A stretch of 64,000 bases of DNA from Streptomyces diacarni (GTDB lineage: Bacteria > Actinomycetota > Actinomycetes > Streptomycetales > Streptomycetaceae), in contig NZ_QOIN01000028.1 of the NCBI RefSeq assembly GCF_003323715.1, forward strand, positions 124,001 to 188,000, in the 5' to 3' direction. Position 1 is the stretch's first letter, and each line of letters begins with the position of its first letter. Shown piece by piece: positions 45,032 to 53,343 of this stretch. The notes under the pieces are model-generated. The model was given only the letters and a program-made list of their open reading frames with translations, had not been told where the DNA came from and did not search any database. Both the position numbers and the translations under genes were made by a program.

Positions 45032-45987
45032 CGACCACCACGAGCGGGGGGAAGCGGACCCCCGCCCCTCCCGCGTCCGCCGCCACCCGCCGCCGGGCCA
45101 GACCCGACCGCAAGGCCTGGAGGTTCCTGGCGCCCTTCCTGGCCGTCTACGTCTTCGCGATGATCCTGCCGATCCTCTACGCGCTCTACCAGAGCCTGCT
45201 GAGAGTGGAGCGGTCGGGGCCGCTGGGGCTGGGCGAGCCCTCGGTGGGTTTCGCCGGGCTGGACAACTACGCGCTCGCCCTCCAGCAGACCGCCTTCCTG
45301 GAGGGCTTCGGCCGGGTGCTGCTGTTCGGCGCCGTCCAGGTGCCGGTGATGCTGCTGCTGGCGCTGACGCTCGCCCTCCTGCTGGACCAGGTCTCCGACC
45401 GCTGGGCCTCACTGATGCGGGCCGCCTACTTCCTGCCGTACGGCATCCCGGGCGTCATCGCGACCCTGCTGTGGGGGTTCCTGTACGTCCCGGGGATCAG
45501 CCCGATCAACGACCTGCTCGGCGACATGGGCCTCCAGCCCGACTTCCTCGGTTACGACAACGTGCTCTGGTCCCTGGCCAACATCGTGGTGTGGGAGTTC
45601 GCCGGCTACAACATGCTGGTCATCGTCGCGCAGCTCAAGTCGATCCCGCAGGAGCTCTACGAGGCGGCCAGGATCGACGGCGCGGGACCGTGGCAGACGG
45701 CGCTGCGCATCAAGATCCCGCTGATCCGTCCGGCGCTCGTCCTCACCTGCGTCTTCTCCATCATCGGCACCCTGCAGCTGTTCGCCGAGCCGCTGGTGCT
45801 CAAGAAGCTCGCCCCCGCCGTCACCACCGACTTCACGCCGAATCTGAGCGCCTATTTCGACGCCTTCGCCAACGCCAACGTGTACCTGGCGGCGGCCAAG
45901 TCGGTCCTGCTCGCCGTCGTCGCCATGGTGCTCTCGTTCGGCTTCCTCAGCCTGGTGGGCCGGGGGCGGAAGGGCGGGGACCGATGA
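45028..45987 (+). CDS. Carbohydrate ABC transporter permease (MalF/LacF type)
   Basis: 319 residues, six helices, coupling loop EAARIDGAGPWQTALRIKIPLI. The ATG overlaps the previous stop (ATGA). Confidence 0.88.
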   Translation: MTTTTSGGKRTPAPPASAATRRRARPDRKAWRFLAPFLAVYVFAMILPILYALYQSLLRVERSGPLGLGEPSVGFAGLDNYALALQQTAFLEGFGRVLLFGAVQVPVMLLLALTLALLLDQVSDRWASLMRAAYFLPYGIPGVIATLLWGFLYVPGISPINDLLGDMGLQPDFLGYDNVLWSLANIVVWEFAGYNMLVIVAQLKSIPQELYEAARIDGAGPWQTALRIKIPLIRPALVLTCVFSIIGTLQLFAEPLVLKKLAPAVTTDFTPNLSAYFDAFANANVYLAAAKSVLLAVVAMVLSFGFLSLVGRGRKGGDR

Positions 45988-46841
45988 GAGCCGCACCCAC
46001 CAGAGTGCCCCGACCGGGCCGCATCGTGCTCGTCGCGGTCCTCGTGCTGGCCGCCGTCTACTTCCTGCTTCCCGTCTACTGGCTGGCCGTCGCCGCCACC
46101 AAGTCCAACAGCAGCCTCTACGGCAGCTTCGGCCTGTGGTTCGACGACCCCCGCCTGTGGCAGAACCTCAAGGACGTCTTCACCTACAACGGGCACATAT
46201 TCCCCCGGTGGGCGCTCAACTCGCTGCTGTACGCGGGCGTCGGCGCCGTCGCGGCCACCCTGCTGTCGGCGGCGGCCGGGTTCGCCCTGGCCAAGTACCG
46301 CTTCCGGGGCCGCGAAGCCGTCTTCAAGTGCGTCCTGGCCGGGGTGCTGCTGCCCTCCACGGCGCTCGCGCTGCCGCTCTACCTGATGTTCGGCAAGATC
46401 GGCCTGACCAACAGCTACTGGGGCGTGCTCATCCCCAGCGTCGTCAGCCCCTTCGGGGTCTACCTGTGCCGCATCTACGCCGAGTCCGCCGTGCCCGACA
46501 CCCTCCTGGAGGCCGCCAGGGTGGACGGCGCGGGGGAGGAGCGGATCTTCTTCACGGTGGTCCTGCGCATCATGTCGCCCGCGCTGGTCACCGTCTTCCT
46601 CTTCCAGTTCGTACACATCTGGAACAACTACTTCCTGCCGCTGGTGATGCTCTCCGACGACCGCAAGTACCCGATCACTCTCGGCCTGGTCACCTGGCAG
46701 CAGGCGGCCGACCGCTTCCCCGAGCTGACGCAGTACACCGTCGGGGGCGCCTTCGTCTCCGTCATCCCCCTCGCCGTCGCGATGCTCGTCCTCCAGCGCT
46801 ACTGGCGGACCGGACTGACCGAGGGCAGCGTGAAGGAATAG
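45984..46841 (+). CDS. Carbohydrate ABC transporter permease (MalG/LacG type)
   Basis: 285 residues, six helices, coupling loop EAARVDGAGEERIFFTVVLRI. The ATG overlaps the previous stop (ATGA). No ATPase gene follows; a shared MsiK-type ATPase, or the one at 15415, must energise this importer. Confidence 0.88.
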   Translation: MRAAPTRVPRPGRIVLVAVLVLAAVYFLLPVYWLAVAATKSNSSLYGSFGLWFDDPRLWQNLKDVFTYNGHIFPRWALNSLLYAGVGAVAATLLSAAAGFALAKYRFRGREAVFKCVLAGVLLPSTALALPLYLMFGKIGLTNSYWGVLIPSVVSPFGVYLCRIYAESAVPDTLLEAARVDGAGEERIFFTVVLRIMSPALVTVFLFQFVHIWNNYFLPLVMLSDDRKYPITLGLVTWQQAADRFPELTQYTVGGAFVSVIPLAVAMLVLQRYWRTGLTEGSVKE

Positions 46842-46853
46842 GAGCAGTGACAC

Positions 46854-48002
46854 GTGCGCATCACCCGCGTCGAGACCTTCGCCGTACCGCCGCGCTGGCT
46901 CTTCTGCCGGATCGAGACCGACAGCGGCCTCGTCGGCTGGGGCGAACCGGTGATCGAGGGACGCGCGCAGACCGTCCGCACGGCCGTGGGCGAGCTGGCC
47001 GAACAGTTCCTGATCGGCGCCGATCCGCTGCGGATCGAGGACCACTGGCAGCTGATGACCAAGGGGTCCTTCTACCGCGGCGGACCCGTCCTCTCCTCCG
47101 CCGTCGCCGGACTCGACCAGGCGCTGTGGGATCTCGCGGGCAAGGCGTACGAGGCCCCCGCGCACCAGCTCCTCGGCGGGCCCGTGCGCGAGCGGGTCCG
47201 CGCCTACTGCTGGGTCGGCGGCGACGAGCCGGCCGCCGTGCGCGACCAGGCCACCGCGCAGGTCGAGGCGGGCTTCACCGCCGTCAAGATGAACGCCTCG
47301 GGACGTACCGACCGGCTGCCCACCACGGCGGCCCTCGACGCGATCGCCCGGCGCGCCGAGGCGGCCCGCGAGGCGCTCGGGCCCGAGGGCGACTTCGCTG
47401 TCGACTTCCACGGTCGGCTGACCACGGCGGGCGCCCGCCGGGCGCTCGACGTGCTGGAACCGTATGGGCCGCTCTTCGTGGAGGAGCCCGTACTGCCCGA
47501 GTACACGCACCTGATCGGGCAGGTGACCGGGTCCACCACCGTGCCCGTCGCCACCGGGGAGCGGCTCTTCTCCCGTACCCAGATGCTGCCCGCGCTCCAG
47601 GCGGGTGTCGCCGTGATCCAGCCCGACCTCAGCCACGCCGGCGGCCTGTCCGAGGCGCGGCGCATCGCCTCCCTCGCCGAGACCTTCGACGTGCTGGTCG
47701 CCCCGCACTGCCCGCTCGGCCCGCTCGCCCTGGCGGCCAGCCTGCAACTGGCCTTCTGCACCCCCAACTTCCTCATCCAGGAGCAGTCCATCGGCATCCA
47801 CTACCACTCCGGCGCCGAACTCCTCGACTACGTGCTGGACCGCGAGGTCTTCCGCTTCCACGAGGGGCACCTGCTGCGGCCCACGGGCCCCGGGCTCGGA
47901 GTGACGATCGACGAGCGGGCGGTGCGCGAGGCCGACGGCACGGCAGCCGACTGGCACAACCCCACCTGGCGCCACCCGGACGGATCGTTCGCCGAGTGGT
48001 GA
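46854..48002 (+). CDS. dgoD: Galactonate dehydratase-like enolase-superfamily enzyme
   Basis: 382 residues from a GTG. Metal and catalytic stretches fit D-galactonate dehydratase: VKMNASG, FAVDFHGR, FVEEPVLPE, ATGERLF, IQPDLSHAGGLSE, APHCPLGPLALAA. It converts galactonate to 2-keto-3-deoxygalactonate. Together with GH42 this suggests beta-galactoside to galactose to galactonate flow, though the galactose dehydrogenase and the keto-acid kinase/aldolase are not in this operon. Confidence 0.85.
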   Translation: MRITRVETFAVPPRWLFCRIETDSGLVGWGEPVIEGRAQTVRTAVGELAEQFLIGADPLRIEDHWQLMTKGSFYRGGPVLSSAVAGLDQALWDLAGKAYEAPAHQLLGGPVRERVRAYCWVGGDEPAAVRDQATAQVEAGFTAVKMNASGRTDRLPTTAALDAIARRAEAAREALGPEGDFAVDFHGRLTTAGARRALDVLEPYGPLFVEEPVLPEYTHLIGQVTGSTTVPVATGERLFSRTQMLPALQAGVAVIQPDLSHAGGLSEARRIASLAETFDVLVAPHCPLGPLALAASLQLAFCTPNFLIQEQSIGIHYHSGAELLDYVLDREVFRFHEGHLLRPTGPGLGVTIDERAVREADGTAADWHNPTWRHPDGSFAEW

Positions 48003-48058
48003 GCCCGCCGAGCCCGGCAGAGGCACGCTCGGCCCCGACCCCGGCCACCCGTCGAAAC

Positions 48059-48081
48059 CGTCACCCCCCAAGGTGGTGACG
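48059..48081 (+). terminator. Hairpin after the dgoD-like gene
   Basis: Perfect 7-bp arms CGTCACC / GGTGACG with a 9-base loop, 57 bp after the stop at 48002. The rest of the 274-bp gap to the FHA gene shows no gene. Confidence 0.5.
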
Positions 48082-48276
48082 AACGCGAGCACCACCCCGG
48101 GAGACCGGCGCGCCTCCCGCGGTGGTCAGCACGGACTCCCCGCTCACTCATCCAGGGGGCGGGGCCGCTGAGCTGCGGCTGAAAACCTCCCACCATCGCA
48201 GACGAGCGTCCAGCGTGATACCTGTCGGATGTCAGGGGCGCAGTGGAAGCCCGCGGCCGAAGGGGGAGGGTGAACC

Positions 48277-49062
48277 ATGGACACGGTGATCGTCCAGCTG
48301 CCGGACCAGCAAGGAAACCTCACGGGCGACCGGGGGGACAGACCCCGTCTGCTCCACCTCGGCCCGGGCCAGAGCGCCGACTTCGGGCGCGGCGATCCCG
48401 GCCACCCGGTGCAGGTCGCCCTGCCCGACCCCGGAGTCTCCCGGCGCGCCGGGCAGATCACCGCCGCCGAGGACTACTGGCGGCTGTCCAACTACAGCGG
48501 GCACGTCACCTACGTGGTGGAGAACATGGAGGGCGCGGGCGAGCACATCAAGGTCCCGCCCGGCAGGCTGGGCGCCCCCGTGCCGTTCGAGTTCTCCCGC
48601 GTCGTCCTGCCCTCCCGCGACGGCGAGGTGCACTTCAAGGTGTTCGCGCCCGAACACATGTACCTGGACGCGGGCGGCGGAGACCGGGCCGGCGAACCCA
48701 CCCAGAGCCCGTTCACGCTCGACCAGACCGCCAAGTACTTCCTCGTCCTGCTCGCCCTGTGCGAGCCGCGGCTGCGCGACCCCTCCAGCGGCGCCATCCC
48801 CGGCGTCAGCGAGGTACTGGAGCGGCTGCGCCCGGTGCCGGGCTGCCACGACCTGACCCGCTCCGCCGTCAACTACCACATCGAGTACCTCGCCTCGGTC
48901 AAACTGCGGCTGCGCGGCGACGAGGAGCGCACCGCGGGCACCAGTCGCAAGCGCGCCGAACTCGTCGCCCTCGCCCTCCGCTTCGACCTGGTGCGCGAGG
49001 AACACCTCACGCTCCTGCGTCCCGGCGCCCGGGCAGAACGCACGGGGGAGCGCGAGGGATGA
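48277..49062 (+). CDS. FHA-like domain protein paired with a Ser/Thr kinase
   Basis: 261 residues. An FHA-type phosphothreonine-binding fold is suggested by DFGRGDPGHPVQVALPDPGVSRRAGQI (Gly-Arg at 37-38, Ser-Arg at 55-56) and WRLSNYSGHVTYVVEN around residues 68-83. The C-terminal 125 residues are helical and may be a winged helix (TRSAVNYHIEYLASVKLRL). The stop overlaps the kinase start (ATGA), so the kinase is its likely partner or modifier. The match to FHA is moderate; the binding residues should be modelled. Confidence 0.65.
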   Translation: MDTVIVQLPDQQGNLTGDRGDRPRLLHLGPGQSADFGRGDPGHPVQVALPDPGVSRRAGQITAAEDYWRLSNYSGHVTYVVENMEGAGEHIKVPPGRLGAPVPFEFSRVVLPSRDGEVHFKVFAPEHMYLDAGGGDRAGEPTQSPFTLDQTAKYFLVLLALCEPRLRDPSSGAIPGVSEVLERLRPVPGCHDLTRSAVNYHIEYLASVKLRLRGDEERTAGTSRKRAELVALALRFDLVREEHLTLLRPGARAERTGEREG

Positions 49063-50660
49063 GCGAGCCCGCACACTCCCGCCTCGACCTGCCCGCCGGA
49101 TACCGGGTGGGGGAGTGGACCCTGACAGGGCGGATCGGAGCGGGCAGCTGGGGCGTGGTGTACGCCGCCGAGAGCGCGGACGGCACGCAGGCCGCGGTGA
49201 AGTTCCTGCCCACCCACCTGCTGCCGCCCGGCCAGCGCGCTTCCATGGAGCAACTGGTACGGCGGGAGGTCCGCTTCAGCCTGGAGACCGACCATCCGCA
49301 CGTGGTCAGCACGCGCGAGGTGCTCACCGTCCGCGACCCCGGACGCCCCGAGATCGACGGCGTCACCGCACTGGTCATGGACCGGGCCGAACACAGCCTC
49401 CAGGAGCTGCTGGCCGCCCGCCGGAGCAGCGGCGAAGGCCCACCCGCGCTGCCCGAGGCGGCCCGCGTCCTGGCCGGGGCCGGCGCCGGACTCGCCCACA
49501 TCCACGGGCGCGGCTGGGTGCACGGCGACCTCAAGCCGGGCAACGTCCTGCTGGCGCCCGACGGCGAGGTGTGGCTCGGCGACTTCGGCCTCACGGTCGA
49601 ACTCGACGGCACCCACGCCTACGTGCCCCCGCTGGGCTCCCTCGACCACGTGCCGCCCGAGTGGTGGTCGGAGCGGGAGGGCGGCCGCAGCACGGTGCGC
49701 CCCACCGCCGACATCTGGGCCTTCGGCGTGCTGGCCCACCAGGTGCTCACCGGCGGGCTGCACCCCTTCCCCGGGTCCACCGCCCGCGCCCGCGCCCTCG
49801 GCGCGCAGGCCTACGCACGAGGCGGCGCCCCGCTGCGCCTCGACAACACGATCCCCGACGGCTGGCGTGAGCTGATCGCGGACTGCCTGCGCCCCGACCA
49901 CGCCTCGCGCGCCGCCCTGGACGCCGCCGCGCTCGCCGAACGGACGCGGGAGCTGGAGAACTCGTGCGCCGCGGACGCCCGTTCCGGCAGGTACGAGGGC
50001 CCCGCCGCGGGCCGGTTCCTCGGCGCCCGCGTCCCCGCCGGGCGCAGGACGCCGGGGCGTGGGCGCCGCCGGCTCAGCATCGTGGCGGCCGCCGTCACCG
50101 TGCCGGTCGTGGCCGCCGCCGTGTCGGTGGCGCTGCTGCTCGCCGACGAGGAGGAGGGCGCCTCACCGGGCGGCGGCCCGGGCGCCGCCTCGGCGCAGTC
50201 CGGAGCCCTGCCCGCCGACTCCGACGTGCCCCGCGACCTGCGGCCCGTCATCGAGGACGCCGCGCGCCAGTGCGCCGAGGAAGAGGTCACCCCCGCCTTC
50301 CTCGCCGCGATGCTGAAGGCCGAGAGCGGCTTCGACGCCGACGCCCGACGGCCCGAGTCCAACGAGTACGGCATCGCCATGTGGACGCCGTCGGTCTTCA
50401 AGGGCTGGGCGAAGGACGGGGACAAGGACGGCGACAAGAGCTACATGTCGCCCCCCGACGCCATCGCGGCGATGTCCAACTTCGTGTGCTGGCTCGACCA
50501 GAAGTACAAGAAGGAGGGCATGGACGAGGACCTTCCCGGGCTGATGGCCGCCGGCTACCGCACCAGCTCCCGTACCGTCCTGCAGGCCGGCGGGGTGCCC
50601 GAGCGGGTCAGGCCGCACGTGCAGCGCGTCGAGCGGTATCTCGAGGAGTACACACGCTGA
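49059..50660 (+). CDS. Transmembrane Ser/Thr kinase with extracellular lytic-transglycosylase-like domain
   Basis: 533 residues. Cytoplasmic kinase at about 15-290: Gly-loop GAGSWG 27-32, Lys48, Glu70, catalytic HGDLKPGN (Asp157, Asn162; HGD replaces the usual HRD), DFG 175-177. Arg-rich stretch 325-340, one membrane helix 340-362, an acidic/Gly linker, then 395-533 outside the cell. That outer part has a slt-like Glu422 in LKAESGFDADAR, EYGIAMWTP and two Cys (405, 477) that may pair. PASTA repeats, the usual wall sensors of such kinases, are absent; here a wall-hydrolase fold seems to take that role. Confidence 0.82.
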   Translation: MSEPAHSRLDLPAGYRVGEWTLTGRIGAGSWGVVYAAESADGTQAAVKFLPTHLLPPGQRASMEQLVRREVRFSLETDHPHVVSTREVLTVRDPGRPEIDGVTALVMDRAEHSLQELLAARRSSGEGPPALPEAARVLAGAGAGLAHIHGRGWVHGDLKPGNVLLAPDGEVWLGDFGLTVELDGTHAYVPPLGSLDHVPPEWWSEREGGRSTVRPTADIWAFGVLAHQVLTGGLHPFPGSTARARALGAQAYARGGAPLRLDNTIPDGWRELIADCLRPDHASRAALDAAALAERTRELENSCAADARSGRYEGPAAGRFLGARVPAGRRTPGRGRRRLSIVAAAVTVPVVAAAVSVALLLADEEEGASPGGGPGAASAQSGALPADSDVPRDLRPVIEDAARQCAEEEVTPAFLAAMLKAESGFDADARRPESNEYGIAMWTPSVFKGWAKDGDKDGDKSYMSPPDAIAAMSNFVCWLDQKYKKEGMDEDLPGLMAAGYRTSSRTVLQAGGVPERVRPHVQRVERYLEEYTR

Positions 50661-50696
50661 GCCGGCCCCGGAGGCCCCGCCGGGCACCTGAGCCCG

Positions 50697-51764
50697 TCAG
50701 GGCGACCGCGGCTCCGCCGGCGCCTCCGGACACAGCAGCGCGGCCGAACCCCAGGTGAGGCCGCCGCCGAACGCCGTCACCAGGACGCGTGCCCCGGGGC
50801 GCAGCCGCCCGCCTGCCTGCGCGTCGGCCAGCGCCAGCGGGATCGAGGCGGCACCGGTGTTGCCCACCTCCCGCAGGTGCAGGGCGCAGCGGTCGGCGGG
50901 GATGCCCAGGCGCTTGCCGACCGCGGTGAGGATCCGCGCGTTGGCCTGGTGCGGCACGAAGTGGTCGACCTCTTCGGGACGCCAGCCGACGCGCTCCAGC
51001 ACCGCGCCGCACGAGGCGGTCATCCGCTCGATGGCGTGCTGGAAGACGGCCCCGCCCCGCATCCGGAAGTAGCGGTCGCCGGGCGCTTCCGGCTCGTCCA
51101 GCGAGCGCGCCCGCGCCCCGCCGCCCACCACGGTGATCAGGTCGTACCCCGACCCGTCGCTGCCCAGGTCGAAGCCCAGCAGCGCACCGGCGGAGTCGCT
51201 CTCCTGACCGCGTGCCACCAGCGCGGCGCCCGCCCCGTCGCCGAAGACGACGCCCGTGGAGCGGTCCTCGGGGTCGAGCCAGTGGGAGTAGATGTCGGCG
51301 CCCACCACCAGCACCCGGTCGAACAGCGCGGCGCCGACAGCGCCCTGGCACAGCGCCAGGCCGTAGACGAAGCCGCTGCACACGGCGGCGATGTCCAGGG
51401 CGGGGATGGTGCCGAGCCCCAGCCGGGCCGCCACCGCGGGAGCGGTCGCCGGGCACAGGTGGTCGGGGGTGGCCGTGGCCAGCACCAGGGCGTCCACGCG
51501 CGGGTTGCCCGCCTTCTCCAGCAGCCGCCGCGCGGCGTGCACGGCCGCGTCCCCCGTCGAGGTACCGGGGTCGGCGACGTGGCGGCGTTCGATGCCGGTG
51601 CGGGTACGCACCCATCTGTCGTCCACGCCCCACTGCCCGGGGAGTCCGGCGTTGGGCACCACGCGCGGCGGGACCCAGCCGCTGACCGCCTCCAGGACCA
51701 CGGGGCGCACCGGGACGCAGGGCGCGGCCGCCGGCAGGGCGTACGGGGCCGGGCCGCTCAGCAC
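50697..51764 (-). CDS. Beta-ketoacyl-ACP synthase III (FabH-like), stand-alone
   Basis: 355 residues from a GTG at 51764 (GTG 51710 would give 337). Thiolase fold with the complete Cys-His-Asn triad: IAAVCSGFVYGL, FVPHQANARI, EVGNTGAASI. It condenses an acyl-CoA starter with malonyl-ACP. No other fatty-acid, polyketide or ACP gene is near, so it may make or move an unusual acyl group or be a KAS-III-like acyltransferase. Convergent with the kinase gene (36 bp gap). Confidence 0.87.
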   Translation of the reverse strand: MLSGPAPYALPAAAPCVPVRPVVLEAVSGWVPPRVVPNAGLPGQWGVDDRWVRTRTGIERRHVADPGTSTGDAAVHAARRLLEKAGNPRVDALVLATATPDHLCPATAPAVAARLGLGTIPALDIAAVCSGFVYGLALCQGAVGAALFDRVLVVGADIYSHWLDPEDRSTGVVFGDGAGAALVARGQESDSAGALLGFDLGSDGSGYDLITVVGGGARARSLDEPEAPGDRYFRMRGGAVFQHAIERMTASCGAVLERVGWRPEEVDHFVPHQANARILTAVGKRLGIPADRCALHLREVGNTGAASIPLALADAQAGGRLRPGARVLVTAFGGGLTWGSAALLCPEAPAEPRSP

Positions 51765-52159
51765 GCGGTGCCCCGTCGCGCGTGGCGGGCGGCTGAAAGG
51801 TTCCTGCGGCGCACGAGCACTGAGCCCCCTGAACTCGACTGGTCGGACCGGACCGAGCTCCGGACCGGACGGATGGACCCACAAGAGGGGCCTTTTGTAC
51901 CCCAGCTCCGGGCAGCCACACGAGCTGCCCGACCACACGCCGAGACGGGTGCGTCCCGCTCCGCGCGGCTGTGAACAGGGCGTTCGTGCCGTACGGGGGT
52001 GGAGGGCGGCGCCGTGCCCTTCCCCCGTGTGAGGGAGGGGGTGTCACAGGCGGTGTCCGTGGTGTTTCCGCCGAACGTATGAGGCACGGTGGCGGGCATC
52101 CTGGGAGGGAACGTGCACCAAGGCGGCGGACAGCAAGACCCACAGGAAGACGGAACCCC
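51765..52159. other. Divergent region between KAS III and uracil-DNA glycosylase genes
   Basis: 395 bp with no supported gene. Contains a direct repeat GGACCGGAC at 51845-51853 and 51862-51870 (17 bp apart) and a perfect inverted repeat CGGGCAGC-N7-GCTGCCCG at 51909-51931, which could be operators for the KAS III gene. Confidence 0.5.
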
Positions 52160-52912
52160 ATGACCTACCCCACTCGGCAGGCACCACGAGCGGCGGACGT
52201 GCACGCCCTCGGCCGGTCGCTGAGCGAGTGCCGCGCCTGCCCGCGGCTGGTCGACTGGCGCGAGGAGACGGCACGGGTCAAACGTCCCGCCTTCCGCGAC
52301 TGGGACTACTGGGCGCACCCGGTACCCGGCTTCGGCCCCGCGGACGCGCGGATGCTGCTCGTGGGGCTCGCCCCGGCCGCGCACGGCGGCAACCGCACGG
52401 GCCGCATGTTCACCGGCGACCGCGCCGGGGACGTGCTCGTGGCCGCTCTCCACGACCTCGGCCTGGCCTCGCAGCCCACCTCCACCCACAGCGGCGACGG
52501 CCTCCAGCTGTACGGGGTGCGGTTCACCTCGCCCGTCCACTGCGCGCCGCCCGCCAACAAGCCCACCCCCGCCGAACGCGACACCTGCCGCCCCTGGCTC
52601 GTCCGCGAGCTCGAACTGCTGCGCCCCACTCTGCGCACCGTGGTCGCCCTCGGCGCCTTCGGCTGGCAGGCGGTGCTGCCGGTGCTCGGCGAAGGCGGCT
52701 GGTCTCTCCCGCGGCCCCGGCCCGCCTTCGCGCACGGGGCCCGCCTCGAACTGCCGCCCACGCAGCCGGGCGCGGCGCCGCTGGCCGTCCACGGCTGCTA
52801 CCACGTCACCCAGCGCAACACCTTCACAGGACGGCTGACCCCGGCCATGCTCCGCGATGTCCTGCGGACCGCGGCGCTGGAGGCCGGCCTCCCCGTCCAC
52901 CCCGCGTCCTGA
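52160..52912 (+). CDS. Family-5 (UDGb-type) uracil-DNA glycosylase
   Basis: 250 residues. Motif 1 GLAPAAHGGNRTGRMFTGD and motif 2 VHGCYHVTQRNT are those of UDGb, and four Cys for the Fe-S cluster are present (ECRACPRL, VHCAPPANKPTPAERDTC). It removes uracil, and in this family also other deaminated bases, from DNA. ATG at 52160 follows GGAAG. The stop codon lies inside a 23-bp direct repeat. Confidence 0.9.
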   Translation: MTYPTRQAPRAADVHALGRSLSECRACPRLVDWREETARVKRPAFRDWDYWAHPVPGFGPADARMLLVGLAPAAHGGNRTGRMFTGDRAGDVLVAALHDLGLASQPTSTHSGDGLQLYGVRFTSPVHCAPPANKPTPAERDTCRPWLVRELELLRPTLRTVVALGAFGWQAVLPVLGEGGWSLPRPRPAFAHGARLELPPTQPGAAPLAVHGCYHVTQRNTFTGRLTPAMLRDVLRTAALEAGLPVHPAS

Positions 52913-52982
52913 ACGGTCCGGCGCGCCTCGAACCGTCTGCCCCACGTCCTGAACGGTCCGGCGCGCCCGATCGCCCGTTCAG
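52905..52982. repeat. 23-bp direct repeat over the UDG stop codon, plus hairpin
   Basis: Identical 23-bp copies at 52905-52927 (containing the TGA at 52910) and 52945-52967, 40 bp apart. CTGAACGG in the second copy (52949-52956) pairs with CCGTTCAG at 52975-52982, giving a stem that can terminate transcription between these convergent genes. Confidence 0.7.
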
Positions 52983-53025
52983 GGCCGGCCGGTGACGCGG
53001 CGGGCCGCGCCGGTCACCGCGCCGG

Positions 53026-53250
53026 TCACTCCTCGTCGTCCTCGCCGGGATCCCAGGCGTAGGCGCCGCCGCCGCGCCACTCGATGAGCGGCCCGTCCAG
53101 GGCGATCTCGTCCGGGTCGAAACCGGCGTCGCCGAGCAGCGACAGCACGTCGTTGACGTTGGAGGCCCGGCCGAGGATGGCGCCGTCGGCCCGTACCCGG
53201 CGCGCGCCGTGCGCGTCGGGTGGATAGACGATGATCGGTGCGTCGGCCAT
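53026..53250 (-). CDS. Small conserved hypothetical protein
   Basis: 74 residues starting MADAPIIVYPPD and ending in an acidic tail (DPGEDDEE). It has an RVRADGAILGRASNVNDVLSLL helix-rich core; no domain recognised. A G-rich ribosome site precedes the ATG at 53250. Similar short acidic proteins are common in actinobacteria. Confidence 0.6.
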   Translation of the reverse strand: MADAPIIVYPPDAHGARRVRADGAILGRASNVNDVLSLLGDAGFDPDEIALDGPLIEWRGGGAYAWDPGEDDEE

Positions 53251-53343
53251 ACCCCCACCCTGCGCCCGGCCCCGCCAGGGCGCATCCCGATCTCGCAACC
53301 CGGTCACGGGCCCGCCCTTCCGCCCCGAGGGCCCGCGCCCGCC

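Noticed and set aside
49059..50660. PASTA-type PknB kinase
   Set aside because: The outer region has no PASTA repeats; its Glu-Ser-Gly-Phe core and length fit a lysozyme-like domain instead.
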